Assembly (NCBI RefSeq): GCF_001945525.1
Contig: NZ_MPJW01000078.1
Span: 1 to 41,170 of the forward strand
DNA: 41,170 nucleotides
DNA from: Ileibacterium valens
GTDB lineage: Bacteria; Bacillota_I; Bacilli_A; Erysipelotrichales; Erysipelotrichaceae
Reading direction: 5' to 3'
The stretch's first letter is position 1. Every line of letters starts with the position of its first letter. The translations under genes and the position numbers were made by a program. The notes below the pieces were generated by a model, which made no database searches, was not told the origin of the DNA, and saw only the letters and a program-made list of their open reading frames with translations. Shown here piece after piece: positions 6,604 through 14,459 of this stretch.

Positions 6604-7338
6604 TTATATCTCTGCCTTTCCGATTACTTTTCCATAACATCTAATATCGGAAAAATCTGTCAGCGGCACATCTTCGTATTCAGGGTTCAAAGAATGCAAG
6701 GTGTTGCCGTTTTTCTCTTTAATGTAGATTTCTCCATCAACACACCAGATTCCGATTTCTCCATCTTCAATGTCATCTTGAGATTTAACAAGCACAAAAT
6801 CTCCGTCTTTGAATTCGGGTTCCATCGAGCGACCGTCAACTTGTAAAACAAAATCAGCTTTTCGCGCGTCTCTTGAATCTCGAATTCGAATGATTCCATC
6901 TAGATCTAGCGCACCATTACCAGCACCAGCTGATGGCCGTCCGTAATAATAGCGCTTTTCGATCATTGGGATTGGATAGGCCTCTTGGTCTGAATCACTT
7001 TCCAGGAAGTCGATGGCAACATCGAGAATTTCCATAACGACTCTTTGCAATCTGGGATTTACCAGCCGAAATTTTCTAATTAGTTGTTCTTCTTCGTCGG
7101 AGTTGAACATCAAATTCGGAGATAAATGATTTTTTTCTTCATCCATACCGACTAAATAATCGACAGATACATTTAGAGCCTTTGCAAAATTCAAAATAAC
7201 TTCGATCTTTGGTGTTCTAGATCCTTGTTCATAAGCTTTGTAGGTATCGAACGGGATTCCCATATATTCGGCAAATTCTTTTTTGGTGAACCCTCGTTCA
7301 ATTCTTTGTTCTTTTAAATTTTCCGCAAAACTTTTCAT
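6604..7338 (-). CDS. CI/LexA-like prophage repressor with S24 autoprotease
   Basis: An N-terminal HTH_XRE domain (about 8-65; RIERGFTKKEFAEYMG) is followed by a linker and a C-terminal S24 peptidase domain (about 135-244) with Ser171 (GRSMEP) and Lys207 (YIK) as likely catalytic dyad and Ala137-Gly138 as likely self-cleavage bond. It would hold the prophage silent and be inactivated by RecA-stimulated autocleavage after DNA damage. I use ATG 7338 rather than the in-frame ATG 7368, because the -10 box TATAAT overlaps that upstream ATG, so transcripts should begin after it. It is divergent from the Cro-like gene, with operators between. 244 residues. Confidence 0.92.
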   Translation of the reverse strand: MKSFAENLKEQRIERGFTKKEFAEYMGIPFDTYKAYEQGSRTPKIEVILNFAKALNVSVDYLVGMDEEKNHLSPNLMFNSDEEEQLIRKFRLVNPRLQRVVMEILDVAIDFLESDSDQEAYPIPMIEKRYYYGRPSAGAGNGALDLDGIIRIRDSRDARKADFVLQVDGRSMEPEFKDGDFVLVKSQDDIEDGEIGIWCVDGEIYIKEKNGNTLHSLNPEYEDVPLTDFSDIRCYGKVIGKAEI

Positions 7339-7366
7339 CTCCTTTTTTATCCTTTCTATCGTTTCC

Positions 7367-7419
7367 ATTATATACGAAACGAACGAAACTTAAGTCCGTA
7401 ATGGGTACAAAATGGGTAT
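7367..7419 (-). promoter_or_regulatory. Repressor promoter with operators O1 and O2
   Basis: The minus-strand -10 is TATAAT (7372-7367) with only a weak -35 (ACTTAA or GACTTA). Operators O1 GTCCGTAATGGGTAC (7394-7408) and O2 GTACAAAATGGGTAT (7405-7419) overlap by four bases and cover the -35 region, implying autoregulation by CI and/or repression by the Cro-like protein. Confidence 0.75.
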
Positions 7420-7437
7420 TTGTTTTCGGCAAAGGGG

Positions 7438-7494
7438 TTGAAAAGAGGTACATAACGGGTATACTAAGTTCTGTAAGAGGTACAAATTGAACCT
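7438..7494 (+). promoter_or_regulatory. Early rightward promoter with operators O3 and O4
   Basis: TTGAAA (7438-7443) and TATACT (7460-7465) are 16 bp apart. O3, GTACATAACGGGTAT (7448-7462), lies in the spacer. A weaker copy, O4 GTACAAATTGAACCT, lies at 7480-7494 at the transcript start. This is the lambda-PR-like promoter of the early operon. Confidence 0.78.
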
Positions 7495-7513
7495 ATTACA
7501 GAAAGGAGTAACT

Positions 7514-7729
7514 ATGTACCCAAACATCAATGCTGAGTTAGCTCGACGAGGAATGACTCAAGGTGATCTTGCTGTTTTTCTTGGAGTTGGGCGCAAAACA
7601 GTTAACAAATGGCTGACCGGAAAGTCTTCAATTCCGGTCGAAGTATTATGCCAGCTAAAAAAGTCATGGGGGACAAGCATTGACTACCTGCTTGATAGAT
7701 GTAGCCCTAATCAGAAGGAGAAGTTATGA
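7514..7729 (+). CDS. Cro-like HTH_XRE regulator
   Basis: 71 residues, almost entirely a helix-turn-helix (about 5-58; RGMTQGDLAVFLGVGRKTVN). AGAAAGGAG lies 5 nt before ATG 7514, which decides against the in-frame upstream start at 7487. It is the first gene of the early operon, divergent from the S24 repressor, so it is the natural Cro counterpart. Its TGA overlaps the next start (ATGA). Confidence 0.88.
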   Translation: MYPNINAELARRGMTQGDLAVFLGVGRKTVNKWLTGKSSIPVEVLCQLKKSWGTSIDYLLDRCSPNQKEKL

Positions 7730-8340
7730 AAACCGAAATATGGAACGGTAACGAAATTCGATTTGTTGAGAAAGACGGCGAATGGTGGGCGGTTCTGGCT
7801 GATTTGTGCAAACCATTGGGAATTCGCCAAAGAGACGTTAGCTACCGACTTAAGAAGAAGGGGGTCGTTTCAAACGTCCCCCTACCAGACAAACGCGGCG
7901 TTACTCAAAATTATTTAATCGTTAATGAAAAAGGCGTTTATAACACGATATTTGCTAGCAAAAAGAGAATCGCTGACGAATTCAGAGATTGGGTAATGGA
8001 TTTGCTGGTAGAACTTCGAAAACAGACAGGCCTTGAAGGCTTTGAAGTATTCCGGATGCTCGACAAAGAGCATCAAAAAGAAGCGATGCAGAAACTTCGC
8101 GACAGCCTGAAGCCAAACGGAAAAGTGAATTACATCAAAGCAAACACCATTGCTAACAAAGCGACCAGCAATAAACACGGATTCGACAAGATGATCAAAA
8201 AGGCGGATATGACCCCTGGTATGCTCAGTGATCGAGAAGCCATTCTCGATGACGTCGTTGAACTAATGATCGTTAAAGAGAAATACGAATTGAACGATTT
8301 AAAAATTGCAGAAGAAATTTATAGGAGATGGGAAGCATGA
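7726..8340 (+). CDS. BRO-N domain antirepressor
   Basis: The 204-residue protein has an N-terminal BRO-N domain (about 1-95: WNGNEIRFVEKDGEWWAVL, later NYLIVNEKGVYNTIFASKK), as in phage antirepressors and baculovirus BRO proteins, and a C-terminal helical part. Such proteins bind DNA or the repressor and promote lytic entry. Translation is coupled to the Cro-like gene by a 4-nt overlap. The C-terminal half is not a KilA-C or ANT domain that I recognise. Confidence 0.85.
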   Translation: MKTEIWNGNEIRFVEKDGEWWAVLADLCKPLGIRQRDVSYRLKKKGVVSNVPLPDKRGVTQNYLIVNEKGVYNTIFASKKRIADEFRDWVMDLLVELRKQTGLEGFEVFRMLDKEHQKEAMQKLRDSLKPNGKVNYIKANTIANKATSNKHGFDKMIKKADMTPGMLSDREAILDDVVELMIVKEKYELNDLKIAEEIYRRWEA

Positions 8341-8645
8341 ACAAGATCGAAATCAGAACAGACGACAACGAATTATACGCAACTTTGGATTGGAATCCAA
8401 AGTTCGCAGGACTTCCTGAAGTCCTTGGCAGCATCCTACACAAATCCGCAGCTAACCCAGATGGATCAGTGAACTACCTGCATATTATTTGGGCCCTTGA
8501 GAAATTGCTCGAAAGAATCGAAGCCTTAATTTCCGAGGTTGATGAAGAAGACGAACCGGAAGATGACGACTTTCTGGATGAGTTGATCAAAACCGCGTTA
8601 GATAACGGCTGTGATGTGAAAGTTATCGAGGTTGGAAAGGAGTAG
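8337..8645 (+). CDS. Hypothetical acidic early protein
   Basis: 102 residues starting at ATG 8337, which overlaps the antirepressor stop and has GGAG 9 nt upstream. The product is strongly acidic, with a run near residues 65-80 (EVDEEDEPEDDDFLDEL). I recognise no domain. It is part of the tightly packed early operon. A DNA-mimic or inhibitor role is possible from the charge alone but is not supported otherwise. Confidence 0.75.
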   Translation: MNKIEIRTDDNELYATLDWNPKFAGLPEVLGSILHKSAANPDGSVNYLHIIWALEKLLERIEALISEVDEEDEPEDDDFLDELIKTALDNGCDVKVIEVGKE

Positions 8646-8648
8646 CGA

Positions 8649-8798
8649 ATGACAGAAGAAGTGCTCCAGGCTCTTGCCAGAGGGATCGGCCTGCAAAAAT
8701 TGGTCGATTTCTACGCAGACGAAATGAATGCGAAAGAGTTTGAGCAATGGCTCGAAAAAAGAGAGGGAAAGAAGAATGACCAAAGACGATCTGATTGA
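8649..8798 (+). CDS. Small hypothetical early protein (49 aa)
   Basis: ATG 8649 follows the previous stop by 3 nt, with GGAAAGGAG upstream. The product is helical and charged (MTEEVLQALARGIGLQKLVD). It overlaps the next gene by 23 nt. No family recognised. Confidence 0.6.
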   Translation: MTEEVLQALARGIGLQKLVDFYADEMNAKEFEQWLEKREGKKNDQRRSD

Positions 8799-9000
8799 AA
8801 TTATGATCAACGCCCAGGATTCCGAAAGTGAACTGAGTACTGTATTGAACTCAGCTCTTTCTGGAGCCTTGTTAGGCGCTGATATCGAACAGCAAGTGGA
8901 TTTTGCTCTTGATTGGATTGACAAGATCGGCATGGATCTACAGCGGATCCATGATTATTACCGCTCGGCTGACGAGTGGGAAGGAGAAAGATGGAGATGA
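8776..9000 (+). CDS. Small hypothetical early protein (74 aa)
   Basis: I start at ATG 8776, after GAGGGAAAG, rather than at the upstream in-frame start at 8728, which lies well inside the preceding gene. The protein is acidic and helical (MTKDDLIEIMINAQDSESEL), ending in a charged tail with DEWEGERWR. No domain recognised. It overlaps the following gene by up to 10 nt. Confidence 0.65.
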   Translation: MTKDDLIEIMINAQDSESELSTVLNSALSGALLGADIEQQVDFALDWIDKIGMDLQRIHDYYRSADEWEGERWR

Positions 9001-9197
9001 AAGAAGGACGAAATCTAAATCAAATTCAAGAAAATATTTTAGAAATTTCAGATTTATTAACCGCAGATCTAGCTGACGAATTGAAGCACAATCTGTTGGG
9101 CGTCGATGAAGCATATCAAATTAGCCGCATGGTGAGCGAGTGTATGGGAGCCCTAACCAGACTTGATACATTAATCGTAGATATATATGCGTCATAA
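8991..9197 (+). CDS. Small hypothetical early protein (68 aa)
   Basis: AAGGAG precedes two close ATG codons (8991, 8997) and either may be used; 8997 would overlap the upstream TGA. The product is a helical protein (NQIQENILEISDLLTADLAD) with no recognised family. Confidence 0.65.
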   Translation: MEMKEGRNLNQIQENILEISDLLTADLADELKHNLLGVDEAYQISRMVSECMGALTRLDTLIVDIYAS

Positions 9198-9228
9198 GCG
9201 GGTTTAGGAGATTAAAAGGAGAAACAAG

Positions 9229-9417
9229 ATGGAAACAAATAAAAATCACCAAGAGACTATCAGTTTATTCGGCAAGCGCTACCGCATCAAACCAGCACTT
9301 TACCGCTTCTTAGGAGGGCTACAGATTGGAGCCGGGATCGCTCTCGGCTTCAGCCTGGTTATAGCAATAGCACTGATGTTTCTAGGGGCTGCATTTCACT
9401 ATGCGGTCTGGCACTAA
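9229..9417 (+). CDS. Small membrane protein of the early operon (62 aa)
   Basis: AAAAGGAG precedes ATG 9229. A basic soluble N-terminus (about 1-27) is followed by one long hydrophobic span (about 29-57; LQIGAGIALGFSLVIAIALM). Function unknown; an early phage membrane protein may act in superinfection exclusion or host takeover. A hairpin follows immediately. Confidence 0.65.
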   Translation: METNKNHQETISLFGKRYRIKPALYRFLGGLQIGAGIALGFSLVIAIALMFLGAAFHYAVWH

Positions 9418-9450
9418 AAAAGCCGTCCTGATCACCACAAGCAGGACGGC
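9416..9450 (-). terminator. Terminator facing against the early operon
   Basis: GCCGTCCTG (9422-9430) and CAGGACGGC (9442-9450) form a perfect 9-bp stem. The T run (TTTTTT) is on the minus-strand side only, so it should stop leftward transcription, although no minus-strand gene lies nearby. On the plus strand it has no U tract and should be weak. Confidence 0.65.
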
Positions 9451-9535
9451 ATGATTAAACAAAACACTTAAATATTAACAAATTTTCCCTACCTCGTCTC
9501 AGGGGCAGGGTGGAAAGGAATTAGAAAGGAAAAAC

Positions 9536-10471
9536 ATGAACTATATCAAACATAAACTACCCGAAACCAGAGAAGAATGGCTTGCTGGAAGACAGAAAGG
9601 ACTTGGCGGCTCAGATGCCGGGGCTATCTTAGGTCTTAATCCTTACAAATCGGCCTATACGCTGTGGGCTGAAAAGTGTCAGCTAATCAACTCTGAGGTC
9701 CCGGATAACGAAGCTATGAGAGTAGGCCGAGATCTGGAGGATTATGTAGCAAAAAGATTCACAGAAAAAACCGGCTTAAAGGTCAGAAAGAGCGGATTCA
9801 GCTTTCAATCCGAAGAGCATCCTTTCATGCTTGCTAACGTCGATCGACTTATTGTTGGCGAAAAGGCAGGGCTCGAATGTAAAACCGCAAATGCGCTGAA
9901 TAAAACCGATTTTAAAGGTGGCGACATTCCACCGAGTTATTACGCCCAGTGCTATCACTACATGAGTGTGCTTGGTTTTGATCACTGGTACATGGCCGTG
10001 CTGGTGATGGGAAAGGGCTTTTATTGTTACCGGATCGACCGAGACGAGGCCGAGATTCAGGCTCTGATCGAAGCAGAAGAGGAATTTTGGGCAAAAGTCC
10101 AAAACAAAGAAGCCCCAGAAATTGATTGGTCTGAGTCCACTGAGAAAACGATTCAGACGCTTAATTCTGATGTGGAACCTGATGCAGTTGAAGACCTGGA
10201 CTATCTGAAAGAGGTTTTCGATGCAAGAAACGAGCTCGATTTACAAATCAAGGATGCAACAAACAAGAAAAAGCAGTGTGAAAACCGCATCAAAGATGCG
10301 CTTGGAACAGCCTGCAAAGGTGTTCTATCTGGATACAGAGTATCTTTCAAACCTCAGGAAAGCCGAAGAATTGACACAGGAAAGCTGAAAAAAGAGTACC
10401 CGGACATCGCTGCGGCCTGCTCAACCACAAGCGCCAGCAGACCGCTGCGTATCACAGCGGAAAGGAGTTAA
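9536..10471 (+). CDS. YqaJ-family phage exonuclease
   Basis: A 311-residue YqaJ-like viral recombinase nuclease. It contains the opening motif KGLGGSDAGAILGLNPYKS, Asp103 (NVDRLI), the Glu114-x-Lys116 pair (GLECKT) and Gln138 (YYAQCYHYM), the PD-(D/E)xK core of lambda-exonuclease-like enzymes. It would resect double-strand ends 5' to 3' to leave single strands for the RecT protein next door. AGAAAGGA lies upstream of ATG 9536. The C-terminus (about 215-311) is charged and helical. Confidence 0.92.
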   Translation: MNYIKHKLPETREEWLAGRQKGLGGSDAGAILGLNPYKSAYTLWAEKCQLINSEVPDNEAMRVGRDLEDYVAKRFTEKTGLKVRKSGFSFQSEEHPFMLANVDRLIVGEKAGLECKTANALNKTDFKGGDIPPSYYAQCYHYMSVLGFDHWYMAVLVMGKGFYCYRIDRDEAEIQALIEAEEEFWAKVQNKEAPEIDWSESTEKTIQTLNSDVEPDAVEDLDYLKEVFDARNELDLQIKDATNKKKQCENRIKDALGTACKGVLSGYRVSFKPQESRRIDTGKLKKEYPDIAAACSTTSASRPLRITAERS

Positions 10472-10473
10472 TA

Positions 10474-11334
10474 ATGACCAATACAGTTAATCAGAATGGA
10501 GCTATTGCCAAAGCTCGAAACTCGCAAGTATCAACCAAAAGAGAACAGCCAACGAGTATCAAAGGATGGTTGAAAACATACCAGGGAGAAATCGCAAGGG
10601 CACTCCCTGCCCAGATCGGGCCTGAACGTTTTAACCGAATCTGTATGACTGCCTTAACCGCCAATCCGAAATTAGGTGAGTGCACACCGGCCAGCTTTAT
10701 CGGAGCTGTCATGAACTCGGCTCAGCTTGGCCTGGAGCCAAATACTCCATTGGGTCAAGCTTACCTGATCCCGTTCAAAAACAAAGGGGTGATGGAAGTA
10801 CAGTTCCAGGTCGGTTATAAAGGCCTGATTGAACTCGCTCGCAGATCGGGAGAAATCTCCATGATTAAGGCTCAGGAAGTACACGAAAACGACGATTTCA
10901 GCTATGAGCTTGGTTTGAATCCGACAATTCATCACGTCCCTGCCAAAGGCAACAGAGGAGCTATCATTGCCTACTATGCCTTCTATAAGACCAAATCCGG
11001 AGATTTTGATTTTGAGGTAGCCTACAAGGACGAAATTGAAGCTCATGCCAAAAAGCATAGTATGGCCTATTCCAAAGGCTGGACTTCGCCGTGGTCAACC
11101 AATTTCGACCAGATGGCCAAAAAGACACTGGTAAAGCGTGTGCTGAAGTATGCACCGATGGCCACAGAAAGAGCCTTGCAGATCGAAAGCGATACGACAA
11201 TTAAGCGTTTCGACCCAACGGAATCTGATGCCATGAGCGATTTATCACTGGTTGCCGACTCTACTGTCATCGAGGCCGAATACGAAGAAACACCGACAGA
11301 TCCTACAACTGGTGAGGTGATCGAAAATGCGTGA
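10474..11334 (+). CDS. recT: RecT-family ssDNA-annealing protein
   Basis: 286 residues with the RecT core: IKGWLKTYQGEIARALP, LGLEPNTPLGQAYLIPF, QVGYKGLIELARRSG, and MAKKTLVKRVLKYAP. It coats ssDNA and anneals complementary strands. It starts 3 nt after the YqaJ stop with GGAG upstream, so exonuclease and annealase form the usual two-component recombination module. It overlaps the PC4-like gene by 8 nt. Confidence 0.95.
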   Translation: MTNTVNQNGAIAKARNSQVSTKREQPTSIKGWLKTYQGEIARALPAQIGPERFNRICMTALTANPKLGECTPASFIGAVMNSAQLGLEPNTPLGQAYLIPFKNKGVMEVQFQVGYKGLIELARRSGEISMIKAQEVHENDDFSYELGLNPTIHHVPAKGNRGAIIAYYAFYKTKSGDFDFEVAYKDEIEAHAKKHSMAYSKGWTSPWSTNFDQMAKKTLVKRVLKYAPMATERALQIESDTTIKRFDPTESDAMSDLSLVADSTVIEAEYEETPTDPTTGEVIENA

Positions 11335-11539
11335 GTTCAACTATCAGATCACAGCCGAGTTGGGGACGCTGTCCGAATGGAGCGATAAGGCCAAAAAGGT
11401 CCGAATGATCAGCTACAACGGGGCAGAGCCTAAGCTTGATATCCGCACATGGCAGGATGATCGGATGCTCAAGGGTATCACTTTAAATCACCAGGAAGCA
11501 GTTGAATTATTGAAAATCCTCCAGGGAATGGGGCTGTAA
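11327..11539 (+). CDS. PC4/YdbC-like ssDNA-binding protein
   Basis: 70 residues. The order of motifs (ITAELGTLSEWSDKAKKVRM, then SYNGAEPKLDIRTW, then KGITLNHQEAVELL) matches the bacterial YdbC/PC4-type family, a small dimeric fold that binds single-stranded nucleic acid. It is co-translated with RecT and precedes the replication initiator, consistent with a role in recombination or replication intermediates. Confidence 0.75.
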   Translation: MREFNYQITAELGTLSEWSDKAKKVRMISYNGAEPKLDIRTWQDDRMLKGITLNHQEAVELLKILQGMGL

Positions 11540-11543
11540 AAAA

Positions 11544-12320
11544 ATGGAAAGGGGATGGGTGAAGAATTACCGAAAGATCGAAGACTGGGAATGGTATAAA
11601 AAGCCGCTGACTGCCCATCTCTTTCAGCATTTGATTCGACGGGCAAACCATACAGTAAAGAAATGGCAGGGGTATGAAATCCCTGCCGGCTGTTTGGTTA
11701 CTTCTATCCCACATTTAGCGGAGCAAACCGGTCTATCTATACAGCAAGTTAAGACTTCTCTGTCGCATTTATATAGCTCGCTAGATATAGAAAAAGTAAC
11801 CGACATTATAACCGACGGAAAGAAGGCTAATTTTACCGTACTTAAAGTAAATCACTATTCTGTATATCAAGAGGATAACCGACCTGTTAACCGACCGTTA
11901 ACCGACGAGCAACCGACCGGTAACCGACCGGTAACCACTAACAAGAATGAAAGAATTAAAGAATTAAAGAATGAAAGAAATATAAAAACTATGTCAGGCG
12001 ACAAGCCACCTGACACCCCTGCCGCTGAGGTTATCCGGTATTTAAACGAGAAGGCTGATAAGAAGTTTTCGCCTAATTCAGATGCCAGTTGTAAGCCAAT
12101 CAATGCTCGGATCAGAGAAGGGGCATCCATCGAAGATCTGAAAAGAGTCATTGATCTGAAAGTATCTGAATGGAAAGACAACGAGACGATGAACAAGTAC
12201 CTGAGGCCGCAAACATTATTTGGACCTCAGAAGTTTGAGCAATACATGAATGAAGTACCAGCAAAGAGAGAAAAAACAAAAGAAGAGATGCAGGCAGAAT
12301 ACGGAGGCTTATGGCTATGA
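11544..12320 (+). CDS. DnaD-like phage replication initiator
   Basis: 258 residues. The N-terminal winged-helix region (GWVKNYRKIEDWEWYKKP, later VTSIPHLAEQTGLSIQQVK) is followed by a low-complexity linker rich in NRP repeats (about 110-132). The C-terminal domain (about 155-258; EVIRYLNEKADKKF and LRPQTLFGPQKFEQYM) is the conserved phage replication C-terminal domain. It should bind the origin and recruit the helicase loader encoded next. The linker is encoded by a DNA iteron array followed by AT-rich sequence, so gene and origin are superimposed. No strong ribosome site is visible. Confidence 0.85.
   Translation: MERGWVKNYRKIEDWEWYKKPLTAHLFQHLIRRANHTVKKWQGYEIPAGCLVTSIPHLAEQTGLSIQQVKTSLSHLYSSLDIEKVTDIITDGKKANFTVLKVNHYSVYQEDNRPVNRPLTDEQPTGNRPVTTNKNERIKELKNERNIKTMSGDKPPDTPAAEVIRYLNEKADKKFSPNSDASCKPINARIREGASIEDLKRVIDLKVSEWKDNETMNKYLRPQTLFGPQKFEQYMNEVPAKREKTKEEMQAEYGGLWL
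11798..11995. other. Putative phage replication origin: AACCGAC iterons plus AT-rich region
   Basis: AACCGAC occurs at 11798, 11810, 11877, 11889, 11900, 11911 and 11922, with a degenerate copy at 11933. The last group is spaced 11-12 bp, close to one helical turn. A purine/AT-rich tract with repeated AAAGAATT units (about 11941-11995) follows directly and would serve as unwinding element. This layout inside the initiator gene matches the lambda-O type origin logic. Confidence 0.75.
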
Positions 12321-13105
12321 CAGATGAGTTTAAAACGATCACAGGATTTGGCAAGCCAGCCATGACGGAATGGGAGTGGCAGCAAAAGCTTGCCGATGAT
12401 GAGAACAAGAGGCCAGGAAAGCTGAATCAGTTCGATAAGATCGATTGCCCCAAGTGTCTTAACCGCGGTTATACAACAGTGCTGATCGGGGACCCCGAAA
12501 CAGATCTTTATCCCGAGATGGCTCAGCGTCGCTGCGAGTGTATGACCAGAAGGGAAATTGTTCGAAATGCCAATGCTTCCGGAATGGGCTCGATGCTAGG
12601 TCGAAAGTTCAAGGACTTCAAAGTCGAAGCCGACTGGCAAAGATCCATGAAACAAAAAGCAGTCAGTTTTGCCGAGAATCCAGAAGGCTGGTTTACCGCA
12701 ATCGGGCAGATCGGATCGGGCAAAACGCTGATTGCTTCTTGTGTCGCTAATCAACTTCTTAGGGACGGTCACAGGCTGCTTGTTAAGTCTTGGCCAGAGT
12801 TGGTTAGAGAGTCGGGTGTGGACTGGTTCAAAGAAAAGGAGATTCTTTCAAAGTTCCAAAAGGTTGAATGCTTGTTTCTTGACGACTTCCTGAAGACAAA
12901 ACCGACAGACAGAGCTTTGGACATAGCGTTCGAACTTCTGGACTATCGTTACCGCAACGGTTTGATTACCTTGATCACCAGCGAGAAAACTCCAGATGAA
13001 ATCGCGGACTATGATCCAGCCCTCTGGAGCCGAATCAGGCAGATGAGTGGAGATCGGCTGGTTACCGTATCCAAAGATCAATCGAAAGACCAAAGAAGAA
13101 AGTGA
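12317..13105 (+). CDS. DnaC/IstB-like helicase loader ATPase
   Basis: 262 residues from ATG 12317 (GGAGG 9 nt upstream, and the ATGA overlap with the initiator). A Cys4-type motif near the start (Cys44, Cys47, Cys73, Cys75) precedes an AAA+ domain with Walker A GQIGSGKT (130-137) and Walker B CLFLDD (about 185-190). It would load the host replicative helicase at the phage origin. The first ATG at 12311 lies only 3 nt from the ribosome site and is less likely. Confidence 0.9.
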   Translation: MTDEFKTITGFGKPAMTEWEWQQKLADDENKRPGKLNQFDKIDCPKCLNRGYTTVLIGDPETDLYPEMAQRRCECMTRREIVRNANASGMGSMLGRKFKDFKVEADWQRSMKQKAVSFAENPEGWFTAIGQIGSGKTLIASCVANQLLRDGHRLLVKSWPELVRESGVDWFKEKEILSKFQKVECLFLDDFLKTKPTDRALDIAFELLDYRYRNGLITLITSEKTPDEIADYDPALWSRIRQMSGDRLVTVSKDQSKDQRRK

Positions 13106-13116
13106 GAGAAAAAAGA

Positions 13117-13446
13117 ATGGATAGAGAGATTATAGCCGGCAAGCTGTACCGGCATTTCAAAGGGAATGTTTATCTGATTGATGGCATTGGGATGGATGCA
13201 GATAACAATGCTCAGGTTGTCCTGTATCGAGATGTACGACAGCCAAATAGGACTTGGGTCAGATCTTATGACGAATTTATCAGCGAAGTCGACCGTGAGA
13301 AGTACCCGGACGTAAAACAGCACTACAGATTTGAGGAAATCCCGGGAGTTGACGAAAGCAACATCGGCAAAGCGTGTCTCGGTTGCCGAAAGATTCTTCA
13401 GTGCCTAGAAATCGAGGAATCAGGATGTCAGTACAGCATGGCGTAA
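13117..13446 (+). CDS. DUF1653-like small protein
   Basis: 109 residues. The segment KLYRHFKGNVYLIDGI, then VVLYRDV and TWVRSYDEFISEVD resembles the DUF1653 fold, a small barrel of unknown function frequent in phages. The C-terminal extension has Cys residues (ACLGCRKILQC), possibly metal binding. ATG 13117 has only a weak purine-rich site. An in-frame GTG start at 13102 is possible. Confidence 0.65.
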   Translation: MDREIIAGKLYRHFKGNVYLIDGIGMDADNNAQVVLYRDVRQPNRTWVRSYDEFISEVDREKYPDVKQHYRFEEIPGVDESNIGKACLGCRKILQCLEIEESGCQYSMA

Positions 13447-13697
13447 TTGCACTGTTAGCGTTGGTGGTTGCAGTTGAAACTTCCTTGCTGATTAAAATCA
13501 CAAACCAGTCTGGCAAATACCTTGCAGAACTTGAAGCAACCACGATCAATAAACAAAGAATCAACCAAATTTTAAACGGATTACTGAAGTCTGAATTGAA
13601 AAGATCTCACAAGCGAGAAGAAAAATTGTTCAACCAGGCAATTCGAGAAGTAAGAAACGAAATCAACAGAGAATTTGAGAAGAGGGAAAAAGAATGA
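13425..13697 (+). CDS. Membrane-anchored coiled-coil protein (90 aa)
   Basis: From ATG 13425 (GAGG/CAGG upstream) the protein has an N-terminal hydrophobic span (HGVIALLALVVAVETSLLI) and a long charged helix (about 50-90; KRSHKREEKLFNQAIREV). The layout resembles a Rz-like or membrane-tethered spanin/scaffold protein, but its early-operon position argues against a lysis role. Function unknown. Confidence 0.6.
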   Translation: MSVQHGVIALLALVVAVETSLLIKITNQSGKYLAELEATTINKQRINQILNGLLKSELKRSHKREEKLFNQAIREVRNEINREFEKREKE

Positions 13698-14026
13698 CAG
13701 GAAACGAATATCAGGTGTTAGCGATGCGAACTTGCAGCATTACCGAAGATCCAGAAGCGAAGCTCAGACATGGAGTCTTTGGGCTTGCTTCCGAAGCCGG
13801 GGAAGTATCTGGAATTTTTCAAAAGGTTTATCAGGGTCATGAGTTGGACATCGACCACGTGGTGAAAGAATGCGGTGATTGCCTGTGGATGATCGCCGAG
13901 ATACTCGATACTTTGGATATCGAGCTTGAAGAGTGCATGGAGATGAACATCAGCAAATTGAAAGCGAGATATCCTGATGGATTCGAACCCGAAAAAAGCC
14001 TGCATCGAAAGGTTGGCGATGTCTAA
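13694..14026 (+). CDS. MazG-like nucleotide pyrophosphohydrolase
   Basis: 110 residues with the all-alpha NTP-PPase signature: GLASEAGEVSGIFQKV (metal-binding Glu pair) and VKECGDCLWMIAEIL (second Glu/Asp pair). Such enzymes hydrolyse NTPs or (p)ppGpp-type nucleotides to monophosphates; phage copies are thought to clean nucleotide pools or blunt host stress signalling. It overlaps both neighbours by a few bases. Confidence 0.88.
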   Translation: MTGNEYQVLAMRTCSITEDPEAKLRHGVFGLASEAGEVSGIFQKVYQGHELDIDHVVKECGDCLWMIAEILDTLDIELEECMEMNISKLKARYPDGFEPEKSLHRKVGDV

Positions 14027-14459
14027 GCCTAAAAAGTGGAAACCTGGCGAGATTGGATTTATTTACGCGAATGATCTATATGGCATCCGTTTTAAAACGC
14101 CGATAAAAGTGGAGGTTATGGCTGAGATCGAGCAAGACCTCCATCCGGTTAAAGTCAGATCTTTGAAATCGGACGTCATCTACTACTGCAAACACGAAGA
14201 GATCCAAACCAGAGCTGCTAAAGCGGAAAGAAAATCAGCAAAGCTTATCATCCCAGAAAAGATCAAGGAACAAGCCGAAGAACTGGCGGCAAAGAGAATG
14301 GAGAAAATCATGGAAAAACCAACTTTTGAAGAAGTTTGTGAAAAGTTTTATGCATTAGCGAAGTTCGGTGCAGAGGAGATTCAAGGCAAAGATATCGTCC
14401 TGCAGCTTGCTGAAAAAGCCCTTTTTGAAGAGATCAAGAATGGAGTCATCTGGAAATGA
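14019..14459 (+). CDS. Hypothetical early protein (146 aa)
   Basis: I start at ATG 14019, within the end of the MazG-like gene; the longer frame from 13977 would overlap more and has no better site. The N-terminal half looks like a small beta barrel (GEIGFIYANDLYGIRF, PIKVEVMAEI). The C-terminal half is a charged helix (about 78-146). No domain recognised. Confidence 0.65.
   Translation: MSKPKKWKPGEIGFIYANDLYGIRFKTPIKVEVMAEIEQDLHPVKVRSLKSDVIYYCKHEEIQTRAAKAERKSAKLIIPEKIKEQAEELAAKRMEKIMEKPTFEEVCEKFYALAKFGAEEIQGKDIVLQLAEKALFEEIKNGVIWK

Noticed and set aside
7339-7368. Upstream ATG 7368 as repressor start
   Set aside because: It overlaps the -10 box of the repressor promoter, so it would lie before the transcript start.
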